In this document: positions 8,874 through 17,805 of the stretch, in pieces
How the letters are laid out: the number at the start of each line of letters is the position of its first letter
Numbering within the stretch: the stretch's first letter is position 1
Source: Terriglobia bacterium
GTDB lineage: Bacteria > Pseudomonadota > Alphaproteobacteria > Acetobacterales > Acetobacteraceae
Assembly (NCBI GenBank): GCA_023511585.1
Contig: JAIMBF010000021.1
Location: forward strand, 1-37,093
Length of the DNA: 37,093 nucleotides
Direction of reading: 5' to 3'
Program-made: the position numbers and the translations under genes
Notes under the pieces: model-generated
What the model was told of the DNA's origin: nothing
What the model saw: the letters and a program-made list of their open reading frames with translations, nothing else
The model's database searches: none

Positions 8874-9013
8874 CGGACGCACACGAAACCCGGTCCCGTC
8901 AGGCGCTCCGGAATTTCGCAAGGCGTCGGTTTTGCCGCCGGGTTCTTGAACCCTCGCTGCGCCGCGTACGGTAGCCTTCCTCTCTAGCGTTTTCCCGCGC
9001 TCTTCTCGCCCGC

Positions 9014-9030
9014 TGTCCGGAATCCGGACA
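9014..9030. promoter_or_regulatory. Perfect 17-base palindrome, possible operator
   Basis: TGTCCGGA-A-TCCGGACA is a perfect eight-base inverted repeat around a single A. It lies in the 286-base gap between livF and the proline-rich exported protein, about 130 bases before the next start. The short centre makes an RNA hairpin unlikely and fits a dimeric DNA-binding protein site. I do not recognise the regulator, and no regulator gene is adjacent. Otherwise the gap holds no convincing gene. Confidence 0.4.
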
Positions 9031-9159
9031 AAGACCTGTCTGTTCTTCCAACGCTCGCTCACGCCGATGCGCCGAAAGTCTTGGAAAATCCGAGCACAAA
9101 GACCTGGCACGCCGTTTGCTGAGTAGCCTGCGTGGCTTCCGCGAAAGGAGAAAGACGCA

Positions 9160-9906
9160 ATGCCTCTCCGTTTTCTCTCAAGAACATCGCTTTGGCGCAT
9201 CGGCATGGGCGCGGTGGCGCTGGGTCTGGCAAGGCTCGCGTCCGCGCAACCACCGCCGCCGCCTCCTGCCTGGGGCGCACCGCCGCCCCCGCCGGGATTT
9301 GGCCAGACCCAACCCGGCACCGCCTCGGGCATTGTCTCGCATTTCTTGCTCACGCCGCGTGGAGAGCTCGAAGGCGTGCTGCTGGCGGACGGCACCGAGG
9401 TCCATACACCCCCGCACCTGACCGATCAGCTCGGCGCCGCGGTGCGGATCGGCGATCAGGTGCAGGCACAGGGCTGGCGTATCGGCTCGGTCAACTTGAT
9501 TGAGGCATATACCTTAACGGATCTCCGCACGGGCCAGACCGTCGTGGATCAGGGCCCGCCGCCTCCGGGAACAAGGCCGCCGCCTCTGCCGCCGGGCGTG
9601 CCGGCACCCGGCGCGCAGGCCGCCATGGTAACAAGCGTTGTGCAACAGCCCATCTATGGGCCGAGAGGCGATCTCAACGGCGCCCTGTTGCAAGACGGCA
9701 CGGAAATCAAAATGCCGCCCCATATCGCTTGGCAAATGGCTGGGCTGCTCCAGCCCGGCCGGCAAATCGCCGCGCAGGGTTTTGTCTTGAGCACGCCCTA
9801 TGGAAGGGTGATGGAGGTGCAGGCGTTAGGCCCTTCACCGAACCAGTTGACCGCCATCGGACCCTCCGCAGTGTTCGCTCCGCCTCCGCCCCCGCCGCCG
9901 CGCTGA
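9160..9906 (+). CDS. Exported proline-rich protein with two repeated domains, function unknown
   Basis: This 248-residue protein has a clear signal peptide (hydrophobic stretch WRIGMGAVALGLARLASAQ, likely cleaved near residue 30), followed by proline-rich spacers. Two similar domains follow: residues about 55-115 (FLLTPRGELEGVLLADGTEV, then TPPHL) and about 146-220 (PIYGPRGDLNGALLQDGTEI, then MPPHI). Each has the pattern GPRGxLxGxLLxDGTEIxxPPH followed by a GxQIxAQG strand. This is a small beta-barrel-like arrangement, possibly OB-fold, but I do not recognise a named family. Pro-rich linkers flank both copies and end the protein. The ATG is supported by an AAAGGAG site ten bases upstream. It probably acts in the periplasm or is attached to the envelope. 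Confidence 0.7.
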   Translation: MPLRFLSRTSLWRIGMGAVALGLARLASAQPPPPPPAWGAPPPPPGFGQTQPGTASGIVSHFLLTPRGELEGVLLADGTEVHTPPHLTDQLGAAVRIGDQVQAQGWRIGSVNLIEAYTLTDLRTGQTVVDQGPPPPGTRPPPLPPGVPAPGAQAAMVTSVVQQPIYGPRGDLNGALLQDGTEIKMPPHIAWQMAGLLQPGRQIAAQGFVLSTPYGRVMEVQALGPSPNQLTAIGPSAVFAPPPPPPPR

Positions 9907-9941
9907 ATGCCGGCGCCGCGGGCTTTCGACTTCGCGCGCCT

Positions 9942-11009
9942 TTACCAAGGCAAAAGCGCCGCCAGCCCCGCCGCCAGCAGGCCGAAGAGAAAGGTGCCGA
10001 AGCCGAGCGCCGCAACCACGCGCCAGGGAAAAGCGCGGCCGAGCATCGCAAGCGAGGGTAGGCTCACGCTCGGCAGCGTCATCAAAAGCGCGGCGGCGCC
10101 GGGGGCGCCAAGCCCGAAATGCTGAAGCACCTGGATAATCGGCACTTCGCCTGCGGTCGGGATCACAAACAAAGTGCCGGCCGCCGCAAGCGCCGGGGCA
10201 AGCCACGGAGCATGGCCGATCTCCGGCGTCATCTCCGGGAAAAGCCAGGCGCGGAGCATGCCGAGGGCAAACACCAGCACCGCGTATTCCGGTATCAGAC
10301 GCACCGCCAGGCGCAGAAAGGCCGCACCCCAGGCGAGAAGAAAATGCCGCTCCGGCGCACCCGGCGGGGATGCCGCCGGGGCCGGCGGCTGCAGCGCCCG
10401 CGCCGCAGCCTGCGGAACCCAGCGCGCCGCCCAGTGGCCGAGCGCAAAGACAAGCGCCACGCCGAGCACAAGCCGCAAGGCCATCCACTGCCAGCCCAGA
10501 ACGAAGCCGATGAAAACCAGGGTCGCCGGATTCAGAACGGGGTTTGCAAGCCAATAGATCAAAGCGGCGGCGGGGCTGGTTTCGCACTCCATCAGACCGA
10601 CGGCGATGGGTGCTGCGCAGCAGGTGCACATCATCGAGGGCACGCCGAGGAGGGCCGCGCGAAGCGATGCCGCCCGACCCGAGAAAATCCGCGTCAGCAT
10701 CGCGCGCGGAAGCAGCGTCTCCGCCCCTGCGGCCAGCGCCAGGCCCAGCAGCAGCGCTTGCCAGACCGCTTTCAGGTAGGCCACCGAATACGCAACACCC
10801 GCCTGCCAGCTAAGGGGGCTTGCGGCGGCCCGGGTGCCGCTCAGGATGGAAGCGCCGATGCTATGCTGCGCGGCGGCGTGGAAGGCTTTGGCATAATACG
10901 GCGCCCATTTCACGTAATAGAGGCCGCCCACACTGATGCCGAAAAACAGCAGGAGCGGAATCCACATGGCGGGGCGCGGCAGAGACCGGGGCGCGACGGA
11001 ATTCGTCAT
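9942..11009 (-). CDS. Permease of the ArsP/DUF318 family
   Basis: This 355-residue polytopic membrane protein has about eight to ten hydrophobic segments. It contains the family hallmark cysteine motif SMMCTCCAAPIAVGL (C128, C130, C131), followed by NPVLNPATLVFIGFVLG, and a second half-repeat with IPTAGEVPIIQVLQ. Members include ArsP, which exports methylated trivalent organoarsenicals through thiol contacts, and many permeases of unknown substrate. No ars regulator or methyltransferase is adjacent, so the arsenic role is only a possibility. The gene is convergent with the proline-rich protein, with 35 bases between stops, and lies upstream of nothing obvious in the same direction. The start ATG at 11009 gives a short polar N-terminus before the first helix. 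Confidence 0.75.
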   Translation of the reverse strand: MTNSVAPRSLPRPAMWIPLLLFFGISVGGLYYVKWAPYYAKAFHAAAQHSIGASILSGTRAAASPLSWQAGVAYSVAYLKAVWQALLLGLALAAGAETLLPRAMLTRIFSGRAASLRAALLGVPSMMCTCCAAPIAVGLMECETSPAAALIYWLANPVLNPATLVFIGFVLGWQWMALRLVLGVALVFALGHWAARWVPQAAARALQPPAPAASPPGAPERHFLLAWGAAFLRLAVRLIPEYAVLVFALGMLRAWLFPEMTPEIGHAPWLAPALAAAGTLFVIPTAGEVPIIQVLQHFGLGAPGAAALLMTLPSVSLPSLAMLGRAFPWRVVAALGFGTFLFGLLAAGLAALLPW

Positions 11010-11095
11010 CTCAAAGCGTCCTGAAGCGGCGTTGCGGTGCGATCATCGCCTTGAGAGGGCAAAAGATGCAAGCCGGAAGCTTGAATCGTGCCGCG

Positions 11096-11818
11096 CTATA
11101 TTCCCCAACCCGTCACCGCAATAATTTGGCCCGTGATTCCCGCCGCGGCCGGAGAGGCCAGAAACACCACCGCTTCCGCAATGTCTTCGCGTTTGACCCA
11201 GCGCTTGAGATCTTTCGGCTTCATGGCGGCGATGTTCGAGGCGGTATCCACCAGGCCGGGTGCGACGGCATTCACGCGGATTCCGGCATCTCTTCCTTCC
11301 AGCGCCAGAGTGCGCGTCAGGGCTTCAACGCCGGCCTTCGCGCAATTGTAGGCCACCATGTTGGCTTGCGGCAGCCCCGCCCGCGCAAAGTTCAGAATAA
11401 CGCCGCCCCCGGCCTCCTTCATGGCGGAAAAGACGGCGCGCGAGGTGAGAAAAGCCGAAAGCAGATTGTTGTTCAGCTCCGTGGTCCAATCCTCCAGCGT
11501 GTGCTCGACCGCGGGCTTATAGCGCGTCAGGCCGCCGGCCAGATTGACCAAAATATCAATGCGTTTGTATTCGGAAAGAACGCGTTCCACCAGCTGCCGC
11601 ACCTGATTTTCATCGGTTAAGGATGCGGCTTGAGCCAGCACGCGCGCGCCGGCCTCGCGCAGTTCTTTCGCGCGCGCTTCCACGTTGCTTGCCGTGCGCG
11701 CAGAGATTGCGAGCATCGCGCCGTTTGCTGCCAGCGCTTTGGCCACCGCTTGGCCGACTTGCCCATCATGGCTGACCCCGGTCACCAGGGCGACCTTACC
11801 CTCAAGACGGCTCGACAC
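11096..11818 (-). CDS. Short-chain dehydrogenase/reductase family protein with atypical active site
   Basis: This 240-residue Rossmann-fold protein is clearly of the SDR family: LVTGVSHDGQVGQAVA at the N-terminus, DILVNLAGG in place of the usual NNAG, and YNCAK containing the catalytic-type Y157 and K161. The strand where SDRs carry the catalytic serine reads ILNFARAG instead of xNISSxxG, so the serine appears replaced by Ala/Arg. It may therefore be a weak or non-redox member, or use another residue. I chose the GTG at 11818 because GGAGG lies eight bases upstream. A TTG at 11833 would add five residues but overlaps that ribosome-binding site. It sits between the permease and mfd on the same strand; functional linkage is unclear. 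Confidence 0.75.
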   Translation of the reverse strand: MSSRLEGKVALVTGVSHDGQVGQAVAKALAANGAMLAISARTASNVEARAKELREAGARVLAQAASLTDENQVRQLVERVLSEYKRIDILVNLAGGLTRYKPAVEHTLEDWTTELNNNLLSAFLTSRAVFSAMKEAGGGVILNFARAGLPQANMVAYNCAKAGVEALTRTLALEGRDAGIRVNAVAPGLVDTASNIAAMKPKDLKRWVKREDIAEAVVFLASPAAAGITGQIIAVTGWGI

Positions 11819-11934
11819 GGACCTATCCTCCAATTGTTCTGTTCGTCACCCCTCTCGGCCTTATACGACGATCCGCGCTTGCACAAAAGGCGCGCGAGCC
11901 TATTCCTCTCACCGGCTCGGCGCGTCGGCTCCGC

Positions 11935-14900
11935 TTAGGCCGCCGCCGCTTGCTCGCGAAGGCGGGTGAGCTCGGCCAACACCGCATGCGCGGCGCGGAT
12001 CCTGGCTTGCGGCGGAAGTTCCTGGACAATGGCGAGTTTGTGGTCGGGCCGCAGCCGCACGCTGTCCCGCTTTGCCGCAAGCCAAGCCACCAGCCCGGCA
12101 GGGTTGGCAAAGCTATTACCCCGAAAGCTGAGCACCATTCCCTTGGGGCCGGCCTCCAGCCGCTCCACGCCCGCCGCCCGACACGCGCGCTTCAATCGCA
12201 CCACTTGCAAAAGGTTTTCCACCTCTTGCGGCAGAGTGCCGAAACGATCCACCAGCTCCGCCGCCATCGCCTCTGTTTCGGCATCGGAAGAAAGCGCCGC
12301 GATGCGCCGATACAGTCCAAGCCGAACCGGCAAGTCGCTCACATAGTCCTCGGGAATCAGCACCGGCAGGCCGAGATTGATCACCGGCGTCCATTCCCGA
12401 TCCTCCGCTTTCCGCCCGCGTTCGGCGCGGAGCTCGGCCACCGCATCCTCTAACATTTGCTGATAAAGCTCGATCCCCACCTCGCGGATATGGCCGGATT
12501 GTTCCTCTCCCAAAAGGTTGCCGGCGCCGCGAATGTCCAAATCATGGCTGGCCAGCGTGAAGCCCGCCCCAAGGCTGTCGAGCGTTTGCATCACTTCAAG
12601 CCGCCGTGCCGCCGCGGGCGAAAGCTTGTGGTTTTGCGGCCAAGTCAGATACGCATAACCGCGCTGCTTGCCGCGGCCGATCCGCCCGCGTAACTGATAA
12701 AGATCCGCAAGGCCGAAGAGGTCGGCCCGATGCACAATCAGCGTATTGACCGAGGGCATATCAAGCCCGCTTTCCACGATATTGGTACAAAGCAAAAGAT
12801 CGTAGCGGTGGTCGCCAAACTCCGTCATCACGCGCTCGAGCTCGCGCGAGGAAAGGCGCCCATGCGCTTGTGCAATGCGGGCTTCGGGAACAATCTCGGC
12901 AAGCCGCGCGCCAAGCCGCGGAATGTCTTCAATGCGCGGCACCACGCAGAAAACCTGCCCGCCGCGAAACCGTTCGCGCTGAATCGCTTCCCGCACCACC
13001 ACGGCATCGAACGGCATGATGAACGTGCGCACCGCGAGCCGATCCACCGGCGGCGTGGCAATAACGCTCATCTCCCGCACGCCGGAAAGCGCAAGCTGCA
13101 AGGTGCGCGGAATGGGCGTTGCGGTCAGCGTCAGCACGTGCACATCGGCCTTCATTTGCTTGAGCCGTTCTTTATGCGCAACGCCGAAATGCTGCTCTTC
13201 GTCGATAATCAAAAGTCCGAGATCGGCAAAGGCAATGCCTTTGGAAAGCAAGGCATGCGTGCCGATGATGATATTCACCGATCCATCGGCCAAACCGCGC
13301 TTGATCGCAGCTGCCTCCTTAACCGAGACCATGCGCGAAAGCTGCGCAATCTGCACCGGAAACCCGCGGAAGCGTTCGCTGAAGACGCGAAAATGCTGGC
13401 GCGCGAGCAGCGTGGTCGGCACCACCACCGCCACTTGCGCCCCCGCCATAGCGGCGACAAAAGCGGCACGCAAAGCGACTTCGGTTTTGCCGAAGCCGAC
13501 ATCGCCGCAAATCAGCCGATCCATCGGCCGGCCGGATGCCAGATCTTCTAACACGTCGTTGATCGCGCGCGCCTGGTCTTCGGTTTCAACATGCGGGAAG
13601 CGGGCGCAAAACTCCTCCCACAACCCTTCCGGCGGTTCCAAAATTGGGGCTTCTTGCATGGCCCGTTGCGCGGCCACGTGAATAAGCTCGGCCGCCATTT
13701 CGCGGATGCGGTGTTTGGCGCGTGCCTTGCGCGCCTGCCAGGATGTCCCGCCCAGCCGGTCCAGCGCCACGCCCGCGGTGTCCGGCCCGAAGCGCGAAAG
13801 CATCTCAATGTTCTCGACGGGAAGAAAGAGTTTTTCGTCTCCGTCGTAGAGAATGCGCAGACAATCATGCGGCGCGCCGTCCACTTTGAGGGTGGTAAGC
13901 CCGTCATAGCGGCCGATGCCGTGGTCCTGGTGAACCACCAAATCCCCTTCGGCCAGTTCGCTCGCCTCGGCAATGAAGGCCTCGGCGCGTTTCTGCTTCC
14001 GCCGCGGGCGGCTGATGCGCTCGCCCAAAACATCCTGCTCGGAGAGCACGGCCAGATTCTCGGCAAGAAAGCCGCGCTCAAGCCCAAGCACCACCAAGCC
14101 GATCGCGCCGGGCTGCAGCGCTTGGGCCGCCGCCCAGTCCTCGCAAAGCTCGACATTGAAGCCGTGCTCGCGCAACAGCAGCGCCAGGCGCTCGCGCGAG
14201 CCGCGCGTGAAGGCCGTTAGCAGCAGTTTGCGGCCTTCCTTGTCCCAACGCTCTTTCTGCGCGCGAAGCTCGGCGAAAACCTCTGCGCCCGCCCGCGTCA
14301 AAATCGGCGCGGGGCGACCGCCGCCTTCAATTCCGGCCACACCTTCGGCCCGCGCAAAGGGGCTTAAGGCGAAGACCTGAGCGGGGGCGAGCATCGCCTC
14401 CCAGCCTTCGCGGTCGAGATAGAGCCGCTCCGGCGGCAACGGCCGATAGGGCAATTCGCCCTCGCGCGCGGGAAGCTGCCGTGCGGCGTAATGATCGGCA
14501 ATCATCTCGAGCCGGCTCGCCAGCACTTCCTCGGCCTGGTAATCCAGGCTGACAGAGGCATCCGGCAGATAATCCAAGAGCGTTTCCATGGCGGGATGAA
14601 AGAGCGGCGCCCAGTGTTCCATCCCCGCCACGCGGTGGCCTTCGGAAACGGCCAGATAGATCGGGTCCGAAGCCGCCGCGGGGCCGAACAATTCCCGCCA
14701 ATTGCTGCGAAAGCGCGAGATCGCCTCGGCATCGAAGGGAATTTCCGCCGCCGGGCGCAACGTCAGCCGCGCAAGGGCCGCACCGCGCAATTGGGTTGCG
14801 GCATCGAAGCGGTGCATCTGCTCCAGCACGTCGCCGAAGAGATCAAGCCGCACCGGCTCGGTCTCGCCTGCGGGGAAAAGGTCGATAATGCCGCCGCGAA

Positions 14901-15363
14901 CGGCATATTCACCGGCTTCCATCACCGTGGCCGCGCGCACATAGCCGTGCGCTTCCAAAAACTGCACCAACGCCTCGCGCTCAAGCCTCTCGCCCAACGC
15001 AAGCGGGAAGGCCGCCCCGGCCAGCGCGGTCCTGGGCGGCGTTCTTTGCACCAACGCATTGACCGTGGTCAGCACAATCCGTCGGCCCGCTGAAGGCTCA
15101 AGAAGGCGGCTTAAGGTCGCCATACGCTCGGCCACGAGGTCCGCATGCGGCGAGACGCGGTCATACGGCAGGCAATCCCAGGCAGGAAAGCGCAGCACTT
15201 CCAGCTCCGGGGCGAAAAAGCCGATCAGCTCGGCAAGCCGAGCCATGCGTGCATCATCGCGCGCCACATGCAAAACCGAGCCCTGATGCTCGCTTCTGCG
15301 GCGAATCAGCAAAAGCGCATCCCAGCCTTCCGGGGCGCCGTAAAGAGTGATGGCGCGACTCAT
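11935..15363 (-). CDS. mfd: Transcription-repair coupling factor Mfd
   Basis: This 1142-residue SF2 translocase removes RNA polymerase stalled at DNA lesions and recruits UvrA. The order matches the family: an N-terminal UvrB-like region (FPAWDCLPYDRVSPH and YAVRGGIIDLFPAGE), a CarD-like RNA polymerase interaction domain (EGDLVVHQDHGIGRYDGL), and a RecG-like motor with Walker A GDVGFGKTE near residue 619 and DEEQHFGV near 719. The GRIGRGKQRGYAYL segment and a C-terminal TRCF domain follow. The length is normal. The ATG at 15363 overlaps the stop of sdhE by four bases, so the two are coupled. The frame stays open upstream to 16503 only as a shadow of recG. Confidence 0.97.
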   Translation of the reverse strand: MSRAITLYGAPEGWDALLLIRRRSEHQGSVLHVARDDARMARLAELIGFFAPELEVLRFPAWDCLPYDRVSPHADLVAERMATLSRLLEPSAGRRIVLTTVNALVQRTPPRTALAGAAFPLALGERLEREALVQFLEAHGYVRAATVMEAGEYAVRGGIIDLFPAGETEPVRLDLFGDVLEQMHRFDAATQLRGAALARLTLRPAAEIPFDAEAISRFRSNWRELFGPAAASDPIYLAVSEGHRVAGMEHWAPLFHPAMETLLDYLPDASVSLDYQAEEVLASRLEMIADHYAARQLPAREGELPYRPLPPERLYLDREGWEAMLAPAQVFALSPFARAEGVAGIEGGGRPAPILTRAGAEVFAELRAQKERWDKEGRKLLLTAFTRGSRERLALLLREHGFNVELCEDWAAAQALQPGAIGLVVLGLERGFLAENLAVLSEQDVLGERISRPRRKQKRAEAFIAEASELAEGDLVVHQDHGIGRYDGLTTLKVDGAPHDCLRILYDGDEKLFLPVENIEMLSRFGPDTAGVALDRLGGTSWQARKARAKHRIREMAAELIHVAAQRAMQEAPILEPPEGLWEEFCARFPHVETEDQARAINDVLEDLASGRPMDRLICGDVGFGKTEVALRAAFVAAMAGAQVAVVVPTTLLARQHFRVFSERFRGFPVQIAQLSRMVSVKEAAAIKRGLADGSVNIIIGTHALLSKGIAFADLGLLIIDEEQHFGVAHKERLKQMKADVHVLTLTATPIPRTLQLALSGVREMSVIATPPVDRLAVRTFIMPFDAVVVREAIQRERFRGGQVFCVVPRIEDIPRLGARLAEIVPEARIAQAHGRLSSRELERVMTEFGDHRYDLLLCTNIVESGLDMPSVNTLIVHRADLFGLADLYQLRGRIGRGKQRGYAYLTWPQNHKLSPAAARRLEVMQTLDSLGAGFTLASHDLDIRGAGNLLGEEQSGHIREVGIELYQQMLEDAVAELRAERGRKAEDREWTPVINLGLPVLIPEDYVSDLPVRLGLYRRIAALSSDAETEAMAAELVDRFGTLPQEVENLLQVVRLKRACRAAGVERLEAGPKGMVLSFRGNSFANPAGLVAWLAAKRDSVRLRPDHKLAIVQELPPQARIRAAHAVLAELTRLREQAAAA

Positions 15364-15659
15364 GCCTCGCCCATCCTGCGGCGGACTTCCGCCTGCATCC
15401 TCCGCAAAACGGGGGCGTCGCAGGCGGCGGGAATCGGGCGCCGGCCCATCAGCCAATCGACAAGGTCGGGGTCGGGCAGGGCGAGCGCGGCTTCCAAGGC
15501 ATCGAGATCCGTCTCGCTCAAGGTTGCAATTTCCGCGGCCACGAAGCCGCCGAAAAGCTGTTCGGTTTCCTTCATGCCGCGGTGAGTGGCGCGAAACAAC
15601 AGCCTTCTCCGCCGCGCGTCCAAGGAAAGAGGGGAAGGACGTCGGTTTTGTTCCATCAT
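15360..15659 (-). CDS. sdhE: FAD assembly factor SdhE (succinate dehydrogenase flavinylation)
   Basis: This 99-residue all-helical protein promotes covalent attachment of FAD to the succinate dehydrogenase flavoprotein. The conserved RGMKE motif (R27-E31, the RGxxE signature) follows a basic helix, and the later LSETDLDALEALLALPDPDL-like acidic helix and DWLMGRRPIP segment match the family. Two ATGs (15659 and 15656) are possible, giving 99 or 98 residues. The gene is divergent from recG with only about 43 bases between starts, and its stop overlaps the mfd start in an ATGA. This recG / sdhE / mfd block is common in Alphaproteobacteria. Confidence 0.9.
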   Translation of the reverse strand: MMEQNRRPSPLSLDARRRRLLFRATHRGMKETEQLFGGFVAAEIATLSETDLDALEAALALPDPDLVDWLMGRRPIPAACDAPVLRRMQAEVRRRMGEA

Positions 15660-15702
15660 GCGCAAGCTGGCATATAGCGAGAAGGTGATTGGCTGTCAGC
15701 CC

Positions 15703-17760
15703 ATGGCGCACGAAGCTTTTGCGTTCCTGCTTGCACCGCTTGCAACCCTGCCGGGAGTGGGAGAGGCCCGCGCGGCCCTGCTCGCGCGCGCGGTGCGCGG
15801 GGAGCGCGTGATCGATTTGCTCTTGCATCTGCCCGAATCCTATGTGGATCGCAGAAAGCGGCTGAAAATCGCCGATCTCGCCGCCGGTTCCGTGGCCACC
15901 ATGGTGGTGGAGGTGGTGCGCCGCGAGCCGCCCGAACGTCCGCGCCAGCCCTGGCGGGTGGTCGTTGCCGATGCCTCGGGCTTCGCCGAACTCGTGTATT
16001 TTTCCAAGCCCGTGCTTTGGGAACGCTTCGCGCCGGGCAAGCGGTTCCTGGTTTCGGGCCGCGTCGAGAGCTATCAAGGCCGGCCGAGCATCCCCCACCC
16101 CGATTATGTGCTTCCCCCCGAGCGGGCGGAGACGCTGCCTGCGATCGAGCCGATCTGGCCGCTCACCGCGGGCCTCAGCCGCTGGCAGGTGCGCAAGGCC
16201 ATGCACGCTGCCTTGGCCAAGCTCCCCCCTTTGCCGGAATGGCAGGATCCGGCGCTGCTCCGGCGCGAGCGCTGGATGGGCTTTGCCGAGGCGCTGGCGT
16301 TGTTGCAGGAGCCGCAGGAGTGGCCCTCGGAAGAGCCGCGCCGTCGCCTCGCTTACGATGAGCTCTTTGCCGGGCAGGTGGCGCTTGCCCTCTCGCGGGC
16401 GCGGCTCCGGGCACGCGCGGGCCGCTCGCTTTTGGGCGACGGGCGGCTGCGCGCCGAAGCAGAGACGGCGTTCGGCTTTGCTCCCACCGCTTCGCAACGT
16501 CATGCGCTTGCCGAAATCGATGCCGATCTTGCCGCGCCGCGGCGGATGCTGCGTTTACTGCAAGGCGATGTCGGCAGCGGCAAAACCTGGGTTGCGGTGA
16601 TGGCGATGTTGCGTGCCGTCGAGGCCGGCACGCAGGCGGCTTTGATGGCACCCACGGAAATCTTGGCCCGACAGCATTTCGCCACGCTGCAGCGCGTCAC
16701 CTCCGTGCCCGTGGCGTTGCTGACGAGCTCCGTGCGCGGCGAGCAACGCCGGCGCGTCTTGGCGGGGCTTGCCGGCGGCGCAATCAAGCTGGTTGTCGGC
16801 ACGCATGCACTCTTTCAGCAAGCCGTGAGCTATCATGATCTCGGGCTTGTCGTGATCGACGAGCAGCATCGCTTCGGCGTCTATCAACGGCTGCTGCTCG
16901 GCGCGAAAGGCAAGGCCCCGGATGTGCTGGTGATGACCGCAACGCCCATTCCGCGCACCTTGCTTCTGACCCAATGGGGCGAAGTGGATATCAGCCGCCT
17001 GCAAGGCAAACCGAGCGGACGGATGCCGGTGCGCACCACCTTGCACCCGCTGGCGGCGCTGGAGGAAGTGGTCGCGGCCATCGCCCGCGCCCTGCAAGCG
17101 GGCGCCAACGTCTATTGGATCTGCCCGCTGGTGGCGGAAAGCGAAGCCAGCGACGTGGCGGCGGCCGAAGCCCGTTACGCATATTTGCGCGAACGTTTCG
17201 GCACCGAAGTGGGACTTGCGCACGGGCAGATGGAGCCCGCTCGCCGCGAAGCGGTGCTGGCGGATTTTGCCGCCGGCCGCATCCGGCTCTTGGTGGCGAC
17301 AACGGTGGTGGAGGTTGGGGTGGATGTCCCGGCCGCCAATGTCATGGTGATCGAACACGCCGAACGTTTCGGCCTGGCACAGTTGCATCAATTGCGCGGG
17401 CGCGTCGGGCGCGGCAATGCCGAAAGTTTCTGCCTCTTGCTGCATGATGTGGGTCTGACCGAGGCGGCCGAGCATCGGTTGCGGCTTTTGCGCGATATCG
17501 ACGATGGCTTTCGCATAGCCGATGAAGATTTTCGCCTGCGCGGCGGCGGGGAAATTCTCGGCACGCGTCAATCCGGCCAGCCGCTTTTTCGCATTGCCGA
17601 ACCCCTGGGCGATGAAGGCTTATTGCATATCGCGCATCGCGATGCCGCGGTCTTGCTTGCGCGCGACCCGGAGCTTACCTCGCCGCGGGGGCGTGCGGTG
17701 CGGCTGTTGTTGCGCCTCTTCAACCATTCGGCGGCCGCGCGCACGCTGCTTTCGGGCTGA
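15703..17760 (+). CDS. recG: ATP-dependent DNA helicase RecG
   Basis: This 685-residue helicase remodels stalled replication forks and Holliday junctions. The N-terminal wedge/OB domain (LPGVGEARAALLARA, LLLHLPESYVDRR, FLVSGRVESYQGRPSI) is followed by the motor with Walker A GDVGSGKTW near residue 287, DEQHRFGVYQR near 385, MTATPIPRTL, and the C-terminal QLRGRVGRGNAESFC segment. The length is usual for RecG. I chose the ATG at 15703 because family homology begins there. An in-frame ATG at 15658 would overlap the divergent sdhE start, and neither has a strong ribosome-binding site, so the exact start is uncertain. Confidence 0.96.
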   Translation: MAHEAFAFLLAPLATLPGVGEARAALLARAVRGERVIDLLLHLPESYVDRRKRLKIADLAAGSVATMVVEVVRREPPERPRQPWRVVVADASGFAELVYFSKPVLWERFAPGKRFLVSGRVESYQGRPSIPHPDYVLPPERAETLPAIEPIWPLTAGLSRWQVRKAMHAALAKLPPLPEWQDPALLRRERWMGFAEALALLQEPQEWPSEEPRRRLAYDELFAGQVALALSRARLRARAGRSLLGDGRLRAEAETAFGFAPTASQRHALAEIDADLAAPRRMLRLLQGDVGSGKTWVAVMAMLRAVEAGTQAALMAPTEILARQHFATLQRVTSVPVALLTSSVRGEQRRRVLAGLAGGAIKLVVGTHALFQQAVSYHDLGLVVIDEQHRFGVYQRLLLGAKGKAPDVLVMTATPIPRTLLLTQWGEVDISRLQGKPSGRMPVRTTLHPLAALEEVVAAIARALQAGANVYWICPLVAESEASDVAAAEARYAYLRERFGTEVGLAHGQMEPARREAVLADFAAGRIRLLVATTVVEVGVDVPAANVMVIEHAERFGLAQLHQLRGRVGRGNAESFCLLLHDVGLTEAAEHRLRLLRDIDDGFRIADEDFRLRGGGEILGTRQSGQPLFRIAEPLGDEGLLHIAHRDAAVLLARDPELTSPRGRAVRLLLRLFNHSAAARTLLSG

Positions 17761-17805
17761 ACGAACGCGCCGCGCCGAGAGGCCATACCGCGAGGTTCAG
17801 GTATT

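Noticed and set aside
15364-16503. Upstream extension of the mfd frame by about 380 codons
   Set aside because: It overlaps recG antisense, and the Mfd family begins at the ATG 15363, which overlaps the sdhE stop.
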